NCBI RefSeq assembly: GCF_000427905.1
Contig: NZ_KE386604.1
Location: 610,648 to 674,647 of the forward strand
DNA length: 64,000 bases
Reading direction: 5' to 3'
DNA from: Thermocrispum agreste DSM 44070
GTDB lineage: Bacteria; Actinomycetota; Actinomycetes; Mycobacteriales; Pseudonocardiaceae
Positions 40,742 to 49,299 of the stretch are shown in pieces. The position numbers were made by a program, and so were the translations under genes. Every line of letters begins with the position of its first letter. Positions within the stretch are counted from its first letter, which is position 1. Below the pieces are notes generated by a model. That model worked only from the letters and a program-made list of their open reading frames with translations, made no database searches and was not told where the DNA came from.

Positions 40742-41607
40742 TTCGACCGGATCGTCCCGACGAGCCCGCTGCCGATCACACCGGTGGCGGGCTCGTCCGT
40801 CTGCGCTGGGACATCAGCTACGACGGCACGCACTTCTCCGGGTGGGCCAAGCAGCCGGGCAGGCGCACGGTGCAGGGCGTGCTGGAGGAGACCACCGCGC
40901 AGGTGTTGCGGATGTCCGAGCCGGTGCGGTTCACCGTGGCGGGTCGTACCGACGCAGGCGTGCATGCCAGCGGCCAGGTCGCTCACGTCGACTTGCCGCC
41001 GGTGGATGTCGAACGGCTGCTGTACCGGCTGCATCGTGCGCTGCCCGAGGACGTCCGGGTGCTGGACATCCGGCCCGCGCCGCCGGGTTTCGATGCGCGC
41101 TTCTCGGCGATCCGGCGGCGCTATGTCTACCAGGTTTCCGACGCCCCGTGGGGTGTCGATCCGCTTCGCCGGTTCGACACCCTGGGGTGGCCGAAGCCGC
41201 TCGATGTGCAGCGGATGAACGCGGCGGCGGAGGCGTTGCTCGGGCTGAACGACTTCGCGGCGTTCTGCAAGCAGCGGCCGGGGGCGACGACCATCCGCGA
41301 GCTGCAGGAGCTGCGGTGGGAGCGGGCCGGTGAGCACCTGCTGCGTGCCCATGTGGCGGCCGATGCGTTCTGCCACTCGATGGTGCGCAGCCTGGTCGGG
41401 GTGCTGCTGCTGGTGGGGGACGGCCGTCGGGACGTGGAGTGGCCCGCCGAGCTGCTGCGCCGCAAGCAGCGGGACAGCGCGGTCGCCCCGCCGCACGGAC
41501 TGACCCTGGTCGGGGTCGACTACCCGCCGGACGAAGAGCTGGCCGCGCGTGCCGAGCAGACCAGGAACGTACGCGCCGCCGTGGAGCCGCGGGAACAGCA
41601 CAGCTAG
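40738..41607 (+). CDS. truA: tRNA pseudouridine(38-40) synthase TruA, CTG start
   Basis: About 289 residues if started at the CTG at 40738. No ATG, GTG or TTG exists in this frame between the rplQ end and 40870, yet the conserved N-terminus [18 protein letters not shown] is encoded before 40870. CTG lies in the same 4-nt overlap geometry as ATGA and has AAGGA 9 nt upstream. The catalytic aspartate is D72 in AGRTDAGVH. TruA makes pseudouridine at tRNA anticodon-arm positions 38-40. The order rpoA-rplQ-truA is conserved in actinobacteria. Confidence 0.85.
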   Translation: MIRPDRPDEPAADHTGGGLVRLRWDISYDGTHFSGWAKQPGRRTVQGVLEETTAQVLRMSEPVRFTVAGRTDAGVHASGQVAHVDLPPVDVERLLYRLHRALPEDVRVLDIRPAPPGFDARFSAIRRRYVYQVSDAPWGVDPLRRFDTLGWPKPLDVQRMNAAAEALLGLNDFAAFCKQRPGATTIRELQELRWERAGEHLLRAHVAADAFCHSMVRSLVGVLLLVGDGRRDVEWPAELLRRKQRDSAVAPPHGLTLVGVDYPPDEELAARAEQTRNVRAAVEPREQHS

Positions 41608-42173
41608 CGGTGCGGCCGGCCGCTGATCATGCCTGCGGACGACCACGGGCGAGTCTCCGCGGGATGAGCCCTTCAGCGGCGTCTGGGCGCGACGACGCTG
41701 AAGTGCGGCCGTGTCACGCACGATCCACTTCGGGTCGTGGCGCTCGCTCGCCTTCGAGTCGTGGCGCTCGCTCCACTTCAGGCCGCGGCGCAGCTGGGGT
41801 GGGCAGCTCCCCACCTGCCGTCCATGATCACCCACACGGTGTACTTCGGCTCGTGTCGCGGCGCGGCCCGCGGCGTCGTGAACATCCGCTTGGGCAGCGG
41901 TTCTCTAGCTGACGTCCGCCTCGCCCGGATTGTCGTCGAGATAGCCGCGACCGCTACGGGCAGCGGTGGCGGGACGGCCTGGAGCGACAGGCCGTCTCGC
42001 AGCGCCCTAGGGTGCCCTGGGCTCTTTCTCTCGACGAGCGTTGTTGCTCCCGAGCTGATGGGGCGCCTCGTCCCGGGTGACCGGCTCGAGGTCGGGTCTG
42101 TCGGCGTCGCGCTCGGGCGTCGTGGAGCACTTGCCCGTTCGCAGAGTGCTGTTGTCCCAGGGCCGATTGCCGC
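41608..42173. other. Intergenic region between truA and the ESX locus
   Basis: 566 bp with no supported gene. It has short internal repeats: TCGTGGCGCTCGCTC at 41735-41749 and again at 41759-41773, and CCACTTC(G/A)GG motifs around them. No promoter, tRNA or mobile element was recognised. Confidence 0.6.
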
Positions 42174-42896
42174 CTAGTCCCGGGTGACCGGCCCGAGCAG
42201 GTGGGCTTCCCGCTGCGAGTTGGTCACCAGCCGGAACGGCCGCCACAAGTTCCGGCCCAGCGCGATCACCTGGTCGTCCTGCAGACCGGTGAGCTGGTTG
42301 GTCATCTGCGGCGGCAGGTTCCAGATCCGGCCGGCCAGCTCCGCCTGGCCCACCGGCAGCCGCTGCATCAGCACCAGGTCCGCCGAGTTGGCCAGCGACG
42401 TGGCCTGCGGGTGCAGGTACGGCAGCACGTAGATGGTGGTGTGCCACGGCGTCCGCGGTGGGAAGAGATCCTGCGGTGTCGGGCCACCGTCGTGCACCAC
42501 CAGCAGCGGGGCGTTCTCCGACGCCCTCGGCAGCTCGACCGGGGAGAGCCGGCGAATCTGCACGTGGGGCAGCGGGCGCCCGTCCGGCTGGGTGCCCGCC
42601 GCCTGCTGGATCGGGTACCAGGCCTGCTCGCGACCGGTGGCGACGATGATCCACGCGCCGACCGCCATCGCCCGCAGCGTGACCTGCCTGGCCAGGTAGA
42701 GCCCGCCGACCAGCACGATCCTGGTCGGTTCGGAACGCAGCGCGGCGACGGACAGGGGCGTGCCGTTGGCGTCCTGGCCGAGCACGATCCCGCCCCGGTC
42801 GCCGGAAGGGCTGATCGCGTCCAGCAGCGTCGGATCGACGGTGAACTCCGGAGCGACACCCGCCTTGTGTGCGGTGTCCCGCAACCGTGAACTCAC
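42174..42896 (-). CDS. ESX-associated protein, companion of EccE
   Basis: 240 residues; the start overlaps the eccE stop by 4 nt, so the two are one unit. It has no membrane segment. The middle (GGIVLGQDANGTPLSVAALR then RIVLVGGLYLARQVTLRAMAVGAWIIVATGR) looks like a Rossmann-type nucleotide or ligand fold. My recollection is that some actinobacterial EccE proteins carry a similar region at their C-terminus, which would make this a split-off EccE domain; that is inference. Likely cytosolic accessory part of the secretion membrane complex. Confidence 0.6.
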   Translation of the reverse strand: MSSRLRDTAHKAGVAPEFTVDPTLLDAISPSGDRGGIVLGQDANGTPLSVAALRSEPTRIVLVGGLYLARQVTLRAMAVGAWIIVATGREQAWYPIQQAAGTQPDGRPLPHVQIRRLSPVELPRASENAPLLVVHDGGPTPQDLFPPRTPWHTTIYVLPYLHPQATSLANSADLVLMQRLPVGQAELAGRIWNLPPQMTNQLTGLQDDQVIALGRNLWRPFRLVTNSQREAHLLGPVTRD

Positions 42897-44770
42897 GTGG
42901 CCCCTCCTAGCGGCAAGGTGGCGGTCAGACCGGCGACCTGCTGACCGCGCAGCGGCGTCAGTGCGATGTCCGCGCTCTCGGCGAGCTTGGTCAGGTGCTT
43001 GTCGGCAGCGGCCAGCTCACGCTCGTTCCGCGCGCTGATGCGGACCACGCCGCGCAGCCCGATGGTGCCTTCGTCCGGCGACGGCACGATGGTGATGGCC
43101 ACCGTGGCCGACAACGCACGCAAGCTGGTGAGGTTGTTCAGCGTGGCGTTGACGCGTCCCTTCGGCCACCGGGTGATCGCGTAGCTGGAGTGCCGGACAC
43201 CACCGGCGGTGACCCGCATCTTGTGCTCGGTGAGCTTCACTCCGCCACCGGCGGCCACCGCGGCGTTGAGCTCGGCCGCGGTCACCCCGGCGCGCAGCAG
43301 CTCGTCCGGGTCCAGCGGGCGGGTCGGCACCCCGCGGGACTCCAGGGCGCTGCGCACACGCGACAGCGCACCGATCAGCGCACGGTGGGCACCGACGACG
43401 CCACCACCACGTTCGCGGATGGCCGCCGGGCAGCGGAGCGGGTCCAGCCGCACGGCGATCCACGTGGTGCGGCGCGCGGCAGCGGGCAGCGGGCCGAGCA
43501 CCTCCATGTAGGAGTTCAGCGCGGGCGAGTCGGCGGGGAGCGCCGCGCTGCCCGGGTAGGAGTGCCAGATCGCCTGGATCGAGTCCAGCACCACGCCGCG
43601 GTCCTCCAGGCACGGCTGCAACACCGACAGCGGCAGCGACGAGGAGTCCGTGGCGTTGCTGATCAGCGCCGGGGTCGGCTCGACGAGCAGCACGGCGGTC
43701 CAACAGCCGTCGTCCCACGCCAGGCCGACCGGCTTGCGGTCGTGATCCCGGCCGCGCGCGACCACCAGCTTGGGGATGGCCGCACGCAGCACGTTGACCC
43801 GCGGATCCGACGGGCCGATGACCGAGTCCTCGCTCTCCTCGGACAGTTCCTCCAGCGAGGCCTGCCGGACCGGCGGCCGGGGCATGTTGTGCTTGCGCAG
43901 CGCGTACCGCAGCTCCAAGCCCAGCCACTGGGTGAACCACTGGCCACGCCACCGCAGCATGGCCAGGACCAGCGCGACCAGCACGATGCCGATGGCGATG
44001 AACACGGACGCCTTGTTGCGCATCGCCGCGATGACGATGGCCCCGATGGCCACACCGAGCTCGATGGTGACCAGGTTGGCCACCGGCAGGCCGAACAGGT
44101 TCATCGTCGTGGCGTTGCGCCGGGCCGGCCCGACCGACGTGGGCCGGGGCGGCCGCTGCGGCGGCGGGCCCGCCACCGGCGGCTGCGGTGCCATGCCGGG
44201 GATCGCGGGCATACCGGCCACCGCGGGCGTCCTGGTCAGCGCGGGCTGTGCCGGGCGGCGCGGCGCGGGCGGCTGCGGAGCCGGTTGCGCAGGCACCCCA
44301 CCGGACGGCGGCCCGGCAGGAGCCGACGGCTTCACCGCGGGCTGAGCTTGCGGTGCGCCGCCCGCGGGCGGCCGCTGCCCGCCTGGCGGCGATCCGGCAG
44401 GACGTTGTCCGCCCGGCGGCGCGGGCGGGCGCTGGTTGCCAGGCGGAGATGTGCGTGGTGGCGCAGGCGGCTGCTGGCCGGGGCGCGGGCCGCCGGGCGG
44501 CGCTTGCCTGCCGCCGGGCTGCTGGCCGGCGGGCCGGTTCGGCGGCGGTCCGGGTGGCTGGCCGGACGGTTGCTGCGTACCCCCAGGTTGTGCGGTGCCC
44601 GGACGCATCGTGTCGGGCCGTCCCGGGGGCGGCGCCGGTGGCCGAGCAGGGCCGGAAGCCGGCGTGCCGCGGCCCGGTGGTGGTACGGTCGGCGGTCCCT
44701 GTGGACGCCCGGGCTGCTGTGGTCCCTGGCCACGCCCGTTCGGGCGTTGAGGCGGTCTAGTACCTGCCAT
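42893..44770 (-). CDS. eccE: Type VII secretion protein EccE with Pro-rich N-terminal extension
   Basis: 625 residues. Residues 1 to ~210 are Pro/Gly/Gln-rich and disordered. Then ARRNATTMNLFGLPVANLV leads into two membrane segments (about 230-250 and 254-274) and the EccE domain, ending QVAGLTATLPLGGAT. EccE lines the periphery of the ESX membrane complex. M. tuberculosis ESX-4 lacks eccE, while other ESX-4-like systems keep it, so this is the fuller ancestral set. Divergent from eccB over 229 bp; a possible minus-strand promoter is at 44834-44861. Confidence 0.87.
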   Translation of the reverse strand: MAGTRPPQRPNGRGQGPQQPGRPQGPPTVPPPGRGTPASGPARPPAPPPGRPDTMRPGTAQPGGTQQPSGQPPGPPPNRPAGQQPGGRQAPPGGPRPGQQPPAPPRTSPPGNQRPPAPPGGQRPAGSPPGGQRPPAGGAPQAQPAVKPSAPAGPPSGGVPAQPAPQPPAPRRPAQPALTRTPAVAGMPAIPGMAPQPPVAGPPPQRPPRPTSVGPARRNATTMNLFGLPVANLVTIELGVAIGAIVIAAMRNKASVFIAIGIVLVALVLAMLRWRGQWFTQWLGLELRYALRKHNMPRPPVRQASLEELSEESEDSVIGPSDPRVNVLRAAIPKLVVARGRDHDRKPVGLAWDDGCWTAVLLVEPTPALISNATDSSSLPLSVLQPCLEDRGVVLDSIQAIWHSYPGSAALPADSPALNSYMEVLGPLPAAARRTTWIAVRLDPLRCPAAIRERGGGVVGAHRALIGALSRVRSALESRGVPTRPLDPDELLRAGVTAAELNAAVAAGGGVKLTEHKMRVTAGGVRHSSYAITRWPKGRVNATLNNLTSLRALSATVAITIVPSPDEGTIGLRGVVRISARNERELAAADKHLTKLAESADIALTPLRGQQVAGLTATLPLGGAT

Positions 44771-44833
44771 CCGCTCGTTTCTCTTCCCCTCGTGCCCGTA
44801 CGCCGGGCACGTTACCTGCTCCCCACTTGACGA

Positions 44834-44861
44834 ACCCTATCGGCAATTGGGAGGAACCCAA
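44834..44861 (-). promoter_or_regulatory. Candidate eccE promoter
   Basis: On the minus strand TTGGGT (44861-44856), 16-nt spacer, TAGGGT (44839-44834). Start of transcription would be about 55-60 nt upstream of eccE. Moderate match only. Confidence 0.35.
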
Positions 44862-44999
44862 CACCGGATGGGTCGTGGACGGCTATCCTGCGAACCGTAC
44901 CGCGATGGGGAGAGTTGCCGGGGGCATTTCGCCGAAGTCGGCCCACCGCCGTCGGCCGGAGTGAACCCTCCCGAGTGAAGAGGACGTTGGTCGAACCTG

Positions 45000-46634
45000 A
45001 TGGCATCGAACCCGACCCGGAAAACCGAAGTCCAGGCCTACAGCTTCGAAGTGCGCCGGATGAACTCCGCGCTGGTACGGCGCGACCCGGTGATGCTGCA
45101 CGACCCGCTACGGACGCACTCGCGGGCCACCGTGGTGGGTGTCGTGCTGGGCATCGTCGGCCTGCTCGGGTTTCTGATCTTCGGGATCCTCAAGCCGAAC
45201 CAGCAGCCGCCGGACAGCGGCATCGTGATCGGCAGGGAGTCGGGCCAGATCTACGTCAAGACCGACAACCCGGAAATGCTCATCCCCACGTTCAACCTGG
45301 CGTCCGCCCGGTTGATCCTGCTCGGCCAGCAGCAGAAGGCCGCGCAGGGGCAGGGGCAGGGCGGCCCGGAGAACATCGAGGTGGTCGAGCCAACCATCGT
45401 CCCGGACGAACGGCTGGCCAACATCCCGCGCGGCAGGTTGCAGGGCATCCCGGGCGCGGACGTCGAGCTGCCCAAGGCGGACCAGCGCATCTCGGACAAC
45501 TGGGCGGTGTGCCACAACCTCCCGCTCAACCCGAACTATGCGCCGGAAGAGCGGATCAAGCGGGCGATGGAGGAGCAGGAGACGGCCGTGCTGGCCGGGT
45601 TGCCGTCGTCGCAGCTCGGCAAGCCGCTGGCGCCCAACGAGGCCATCTACGTCGAGACGCCGGGGACGCAGGAACGCTATCTGCTCTACCGCCCGGCGGA
45701 GGACGTGAACAACCGGCGCGGGATCGTGCGGGCGCAGATTCCGCGGCCCAACGAGCCGGACGGCAGGGTGATCGCCGAAGCGCTGCGGCTGAACGACCGT
45801 CAGCCGCGCTCGATGTCGCTGGGCCTGCTCAACGCCGTGGAGAAGGTGGACCAGCTGGTCCCGCCGGAGCCGGAAGGCCGGGGGGAGCCCAGCGAGATGG
45901 TCGAGCTGCAGGCGGGTACGAAGACGACGATCGGCGAGGTCTTCGTGGCCGACCCGGCGGGCAACGCGCAGTTCTTCGTGGTGCTGCGGCACGGCAAGCA
46001 GCGCATCAGCCAGGCGGCTGCCGAGCTGATCCGGCTGAAGTACTCGGTGACCAAGGAGCTGCAGCAGGTGTCGCCGGACCGGCTGGACGACATCCCGGAC
46101 GCGCCGGAGGACGAGCGGCTCGACCTGGACGACTACCCGGTGACCATGCCGACGGTCATCGACATGGAGACCTACCCGACCACCTGCCTCGGCTGGGAGC
46201 TGGCCAACGGCAAGGGGCGGACGACGCTGTACGTCGGCAACGAGGGCCTGCCGTTCCCCAAGCGGGCCGACGGGCAGCCACTGCGGGTGCAGGTCGGCAA
46301 GGCGAACGAAGAGCGGATCGCCATCCACTACTTCTACATGCCGCCGGGGCGCGCGGCCGCGGTGCACGTGGCGACCAGCGAGGCCGGGTTCGAGTCCGGC
46401 CCCATCCAGTTGATCTCCGATCGGGGGCTGCGCTTCGGCGTGCCGGACCTGGCGACGGCGAAGGCGCTCGGGTTGGAGCCGCTGCGACCGGCACCGGCGA
46501 GCATCGTGAAGCTGCTGCCGACCGGGGCGTCGCTGAACGTGCAGGACGCTCAGATGACGTATGACTCGTTCGAGCCTCCTCCGGGCAGCGAAAGCCCGCT
46601 CGGCCAGGACATTCCGGTGCAGACGGGCGGCTAG
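45000..46634 (+). CDS. eccB: Type VII secretion protein EccB
   Basis: 544 residues. A short cytosolic start (MASNPTRKTEVQAYSFEVRR) is typical, followed by one membrane segment (about 41-62) and a large extracytoplasmic domain with repeats around the conserved cysteines in WAVCHNLP and YPTTCLGWE, which form a disulfide in known EccB structures. EccB is the periplasm-facing core of the ESX complex and interacts with MycP. Clear family member. Divergent from eccE. Confidence 0.93.
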   Translation: MASNPTRKTEVQAYSFEVRRMNSALVRRDPVMLHDPLRTHSRATVVGVVLGIVGLLGFLIFGILKPNQQPPDSGIVIGRESGQIYVKTDNPEMLIPTFNLASARLILLGQQQKAAQGQGQGGPENIEVVEPTIVPDERLANIPRGRLQGIPGADVELPKADQRISDNWAVCHNLPLNPNYAPEERIKRAMEEQETAVLAGLPSSQLGKPLAPNEAIYVETPGTQERYLLYRPAEDVNNRRGIVRAQIPRPNEPDGRVIAEALRLNDRQPRSMSLGLLNAVEKVDQLVPPEPEGRGEPSEMVELQAGTKTTIGEVFVADPAGNAQFFVVLRHGKQRISQAAAELIRLKYSVTKELQQVSPDRLDDIPDAPEDERLDLDDYPVTMPTVIDMETYPTTCLGWELANGKGRTTLYVGNEGLPFPKRADGQPLRVQVGKANEERIAIHYFYMPPGRAAAVHVATSEAGFESGPIQLISDRGLRFGVPDLATAKALGLEPLRPAPASIVKLLPTGASLNVQDAQMTYDSFEPPPGSESPLGQDIPVQTGG

Positions 46635-47347
46635 CCGGACGGGGGACGGTGGCCGTGGGTCGTCCGGTCGGCGGGCTGTGGCCGGGTGGCGGTGTTCGGC
46701 GGCCATGGTTCGGTGCCGGCGACTTGCGGGCTGCGGTCGGGTGACGTGGCTGTGTCGCCAAGAGTTCGGCTGCTACCACTGCTGGTCGTCGTTCGCGGAT
46801 GCCCGCCACGTTCATCCGTCAGAGGGGCCGCTCCCTTTTCGTGGCGGACTCCGGGCAAGGGCAGTGCCCTTGAACGTTTGCCGCACAGGTGGCACGGGCC
46901 GAACGTGCGCTCCGGCCCCGCCGGGTGACGTCAGAGCGCTGTGGCCGGTTTCGTCGGCAGGTGACTGGCGCTCAAGCTGTCGGGCGGTTGGCAGGCGGAG
47001 CGGCAGCGGGCTGATCGCGGTGAGATCCGGGGATCCTGGCGGTGTCGCTGCTCGTCCGTCACGAGGCGACCGGGACCGAGAAAACCGTCACGAGGCGACC
47101 GGGACCGAGAGAAGGTGTCCGGCGGCTCGGAGGCCCGAGGGACACCGGCCTGATCCCGGCCGGGTCCAAGGCCCTGCGGCATCGCGGTCGGCTTCGGCCG
47201 ATGGCGACTGGCACCGGGCCGGCGTCAAGGCATGTGCGGTCGGAGGCATGGCGTTCCGACCAGCACGATGCCCTCGGCGGTGCCGGACTCCGGTGCGATG
47301 GCAGGTACTGGTCGGCACGCACCTCCGGCGTCGGCAGGGAACCGCCG
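46635..47347. other. Intergenic region between eccB and mycP
   Basis: 713 bp between convergent eccB and mycP. It holds two tandem 26-bp copies of CCGTCACGAGGCGACCGGGA plus CCGAGA (47056-47081 and 47085-47110). The open frames here are not family-like. No terminator hairpin for eccB stands out. Confidence 0.6.
47056..47110. repeat. Two tandem 26-bp repeats
   Basis: Identical 26-bp units at 47056-47081 and 47085-47110, period 29 bp with 3-nt spacers. Only two units, so not a CRISPR array. Confidence 0.85.
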
Positions 47348-49090
47348 TCAGGCGGATGCCTTCTTGGCCTTGTACCGTCGCACCGAACGGACCACGAACA
47401 ACGTGATCCCCAGGGCGGCGAAGGCACCGCCTGTGCCGCCCAGCGCCACGTACATCGGCACCGGATCGGGTTCGTTCAGCGGCGGCATGTCGGACGGCAA
47501 CGCCCTGTCCTCGGCGTGCTCGAGGTCGCCCGCATCGGGCAGCTCGTCCGACACCGCGGCCATGGGGTCGATGACGCCGTACCCGACGAACTGATCACGT
47601 CCCGCGGCCGCGCCGGGGTGCTGCGCCGTGCGCTGGATCCGCTCGATGATCTCCCTGGCCGTGAGCTCGGGATGCATCTGCTTGACCAACGCGGCGACGC
47701 CGGCCACGTAAGGCGCTGCGAAGCTGGTCCCCTGCAGCGGCTGCGGCTTGGTGCGGTCGCCGTTGAACGTGGCGTTGATGATGGCGTTGGTGCCCGCCGG
47801 GTCGATCGAGATGATCTCGGTGCCCGGAGCGGCCACGCTCACCCACGGCCCGCGCATGCTGAAATCGGCGACGCTGCCGTCCCTGCCGATCGCGGCGACC
47901 GCGAGCACGGTGCCGTCCGCGGAGAACCACGGCGGGATCACCAGGGTGCGCGGCTGATGCTTCGGGGGAACGCGCGGGTCCTCGGGGAGGGGCGCGTCGT
48001 TCTGCAGGCAGGTGCCGCCGGAATTCGGCGGGGCCGCGTTCCCGGCCGCGGCCACCGCGACCACGTTGTGGTCCGCGGCGTACTTGAGTGCCGCGCGGAC
48101 TTTCACCTCGTCACCTTGCGGACGGAACGCATGGTCGTCGTTGGGGAAGAGCGGGCGACATGCGTCGACCGACATGTTGATGACATCGGCGCCTTTGTCC
48201 ACGGCGCGCACGATCGCTTGCGCGAGGGTGTCGAGATTGCCCGCGCCCGCCGGGTTGTCCTGTGCGCGCGGCTCGTTGGGGGCCTGCTGGCTGGAGCTGG
48301 TCTTGTTGTTGCGCTTGGCCTCTTCCCTGGTCTTCCTGATCTCCTCCTGGAGTTGCTCCAGCTTCTGCTCGGCTTCCCGCGCCCGCTGCTCCGCTTCTTG
48401 TTGTTTGCGGCGTTGCCGTTCCGCCTCCCGGCGTTCTTCCCGCTCGCGCTCGATCTGTTCGTCGGACTTCTCCGTCCAGTTCTGGCTGGACTGCCGGATG
48501 GAGATGATGTGCGCGTCCGGCGCGACGCCGGTGAAACCGATGCTCGGGTCCTTCGGGTTGGCCGCGATGATGCCCGCGACCTGGGTGCCGTGCCCGTCGC
48601 AGTCCTCCAGGCCCTGCGCGCCGTCGGCGCCCTCGATGTAGTCACCGCCGGCTTCCAGCCGCGACGCGGGCAGATGGTCGTTCGGGGTGACCCCGGTGTC
48701 GATGACCGCGATCTTGATCGGCCTGTTCTTCTCGTCGTTCCAGCCGACCTTGCCGTGCGGGCTGCGCTGCCGGACGTATTGCTGTACCTCGTGGATGCGC
48801 AGGAACCGCTGCGCCCACGGGCCTTCCTTGAGGATCTGCTCCGACGGGATCTCCCGCTGGGTGAACGAGGACTCGATGCACTCGGTGACCTGTTCGTGCG
48901 GCTTGGCCGGGCGACCGGTGTCCTTGGGGACCGAGGACGAGATCGGGCCCTGCGGCGCCCACGGCGGCTTCTCCTCCTGCTGTGCCGCAGCGGGCACGGG
49001 CGCCAGCCCGGAACCGATGGTGCCGAACAAGAACGTGAGCGCGACAGCGCCCGCCATGGCCGTACGTCGCGTAGCCACTCGTCTCCCCAT
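47348..49090 (-). CDS. mycP: Mycosin: type VII secretion subtilisin-like protease
   Basis: 580 residues: signal peptide (about 1-37), S8 protease domain and a C-terminal membrane anchor (about 546-567) with a short basic cytosolic end. Catalytic residues are D131 (VIDTGV), H167 (GHGTQ) and S456 (GTSFAAP); the oxyanion asparagine is N351. Mycosins are needed for stability of the ESX channel independently of proteolysis. Unusual: residues ~205-280 between the His and the rest of the domain are a highly charged Glu/Arg/Lys/Gln helix, probably a coiled coil, far longer than the usual loop. Confidence 0.93.
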   Translation of the reverse strand: MGRRVATRRTAMAGAVALTFLFGTIGSGLAPVPAAAQQEEKPPWAPQGPISSSVPKDTGRPAKPHEQVTECIESSFTQREIPSEQILKEGPWAQRFLRIHEVQQYVRQRSPHGKVGWNDEKNRPIKIAVIDTGVTPNDHLPASRLEAGGDYIEGADGAQGLEDCDGHGTQVAGIIAANPKDPSIGFTGVAPDAHIISIRQSSQNWTEKSDEQIEREREERREAERQRRKQQEAEQRAREAEQKLEQLQEEIRKTREEAKRNNKTSSSQQAPNEPRAQDNPAGAGNLDTLAQAIVRAVDKGADVINMSVDACRPLFPNDDHAFRPQGDEVKVRAALKYAADHNVVAVAAAGNAAPPNSGGTCLQNDAPLPEDPRVPPKHQPRTLVIPPWFSADGTVLAVAAIGRDGSVADFSMRGPWVSVAAPGTEIISIDPAGTNAIINATFNGDRTKPQPLQGTSFAAPYVAGVAALVKQMHPELTAREIIERIQRTAQHPGAAAGRDQFVGYGVIDPMAAVSDELPDAGDLEHAEDRALPSDMPPLNEPDPVPMYVALGGTGGAFAALGITLFVVRSVRRYKAKKASA

Positions 49091-49299
49091 CCGTTGCGAC
49101 GGCTAACCCCCTGCGGGAGCTTACCCGCCGGATCATGCACCGGTGCGCGTTCTCGTCAACTTCGCCGGCCCGGACGACGCCATGCTCGAAACTGCCGTCA
49201 CGACTGGCGTCACTGTGTCGTGCCACCGGGCCGGACCGTGGTCGAACCGGCTCATCGCCGACCGCGTGCCCTGCCAGGCCCCGGCCCCGCTCCGGACGC

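Noticed and set aside
47056-47110. Possible CRISPR
   Set aside because: Only two repeat units with 3-nt spacers and no cas genes.
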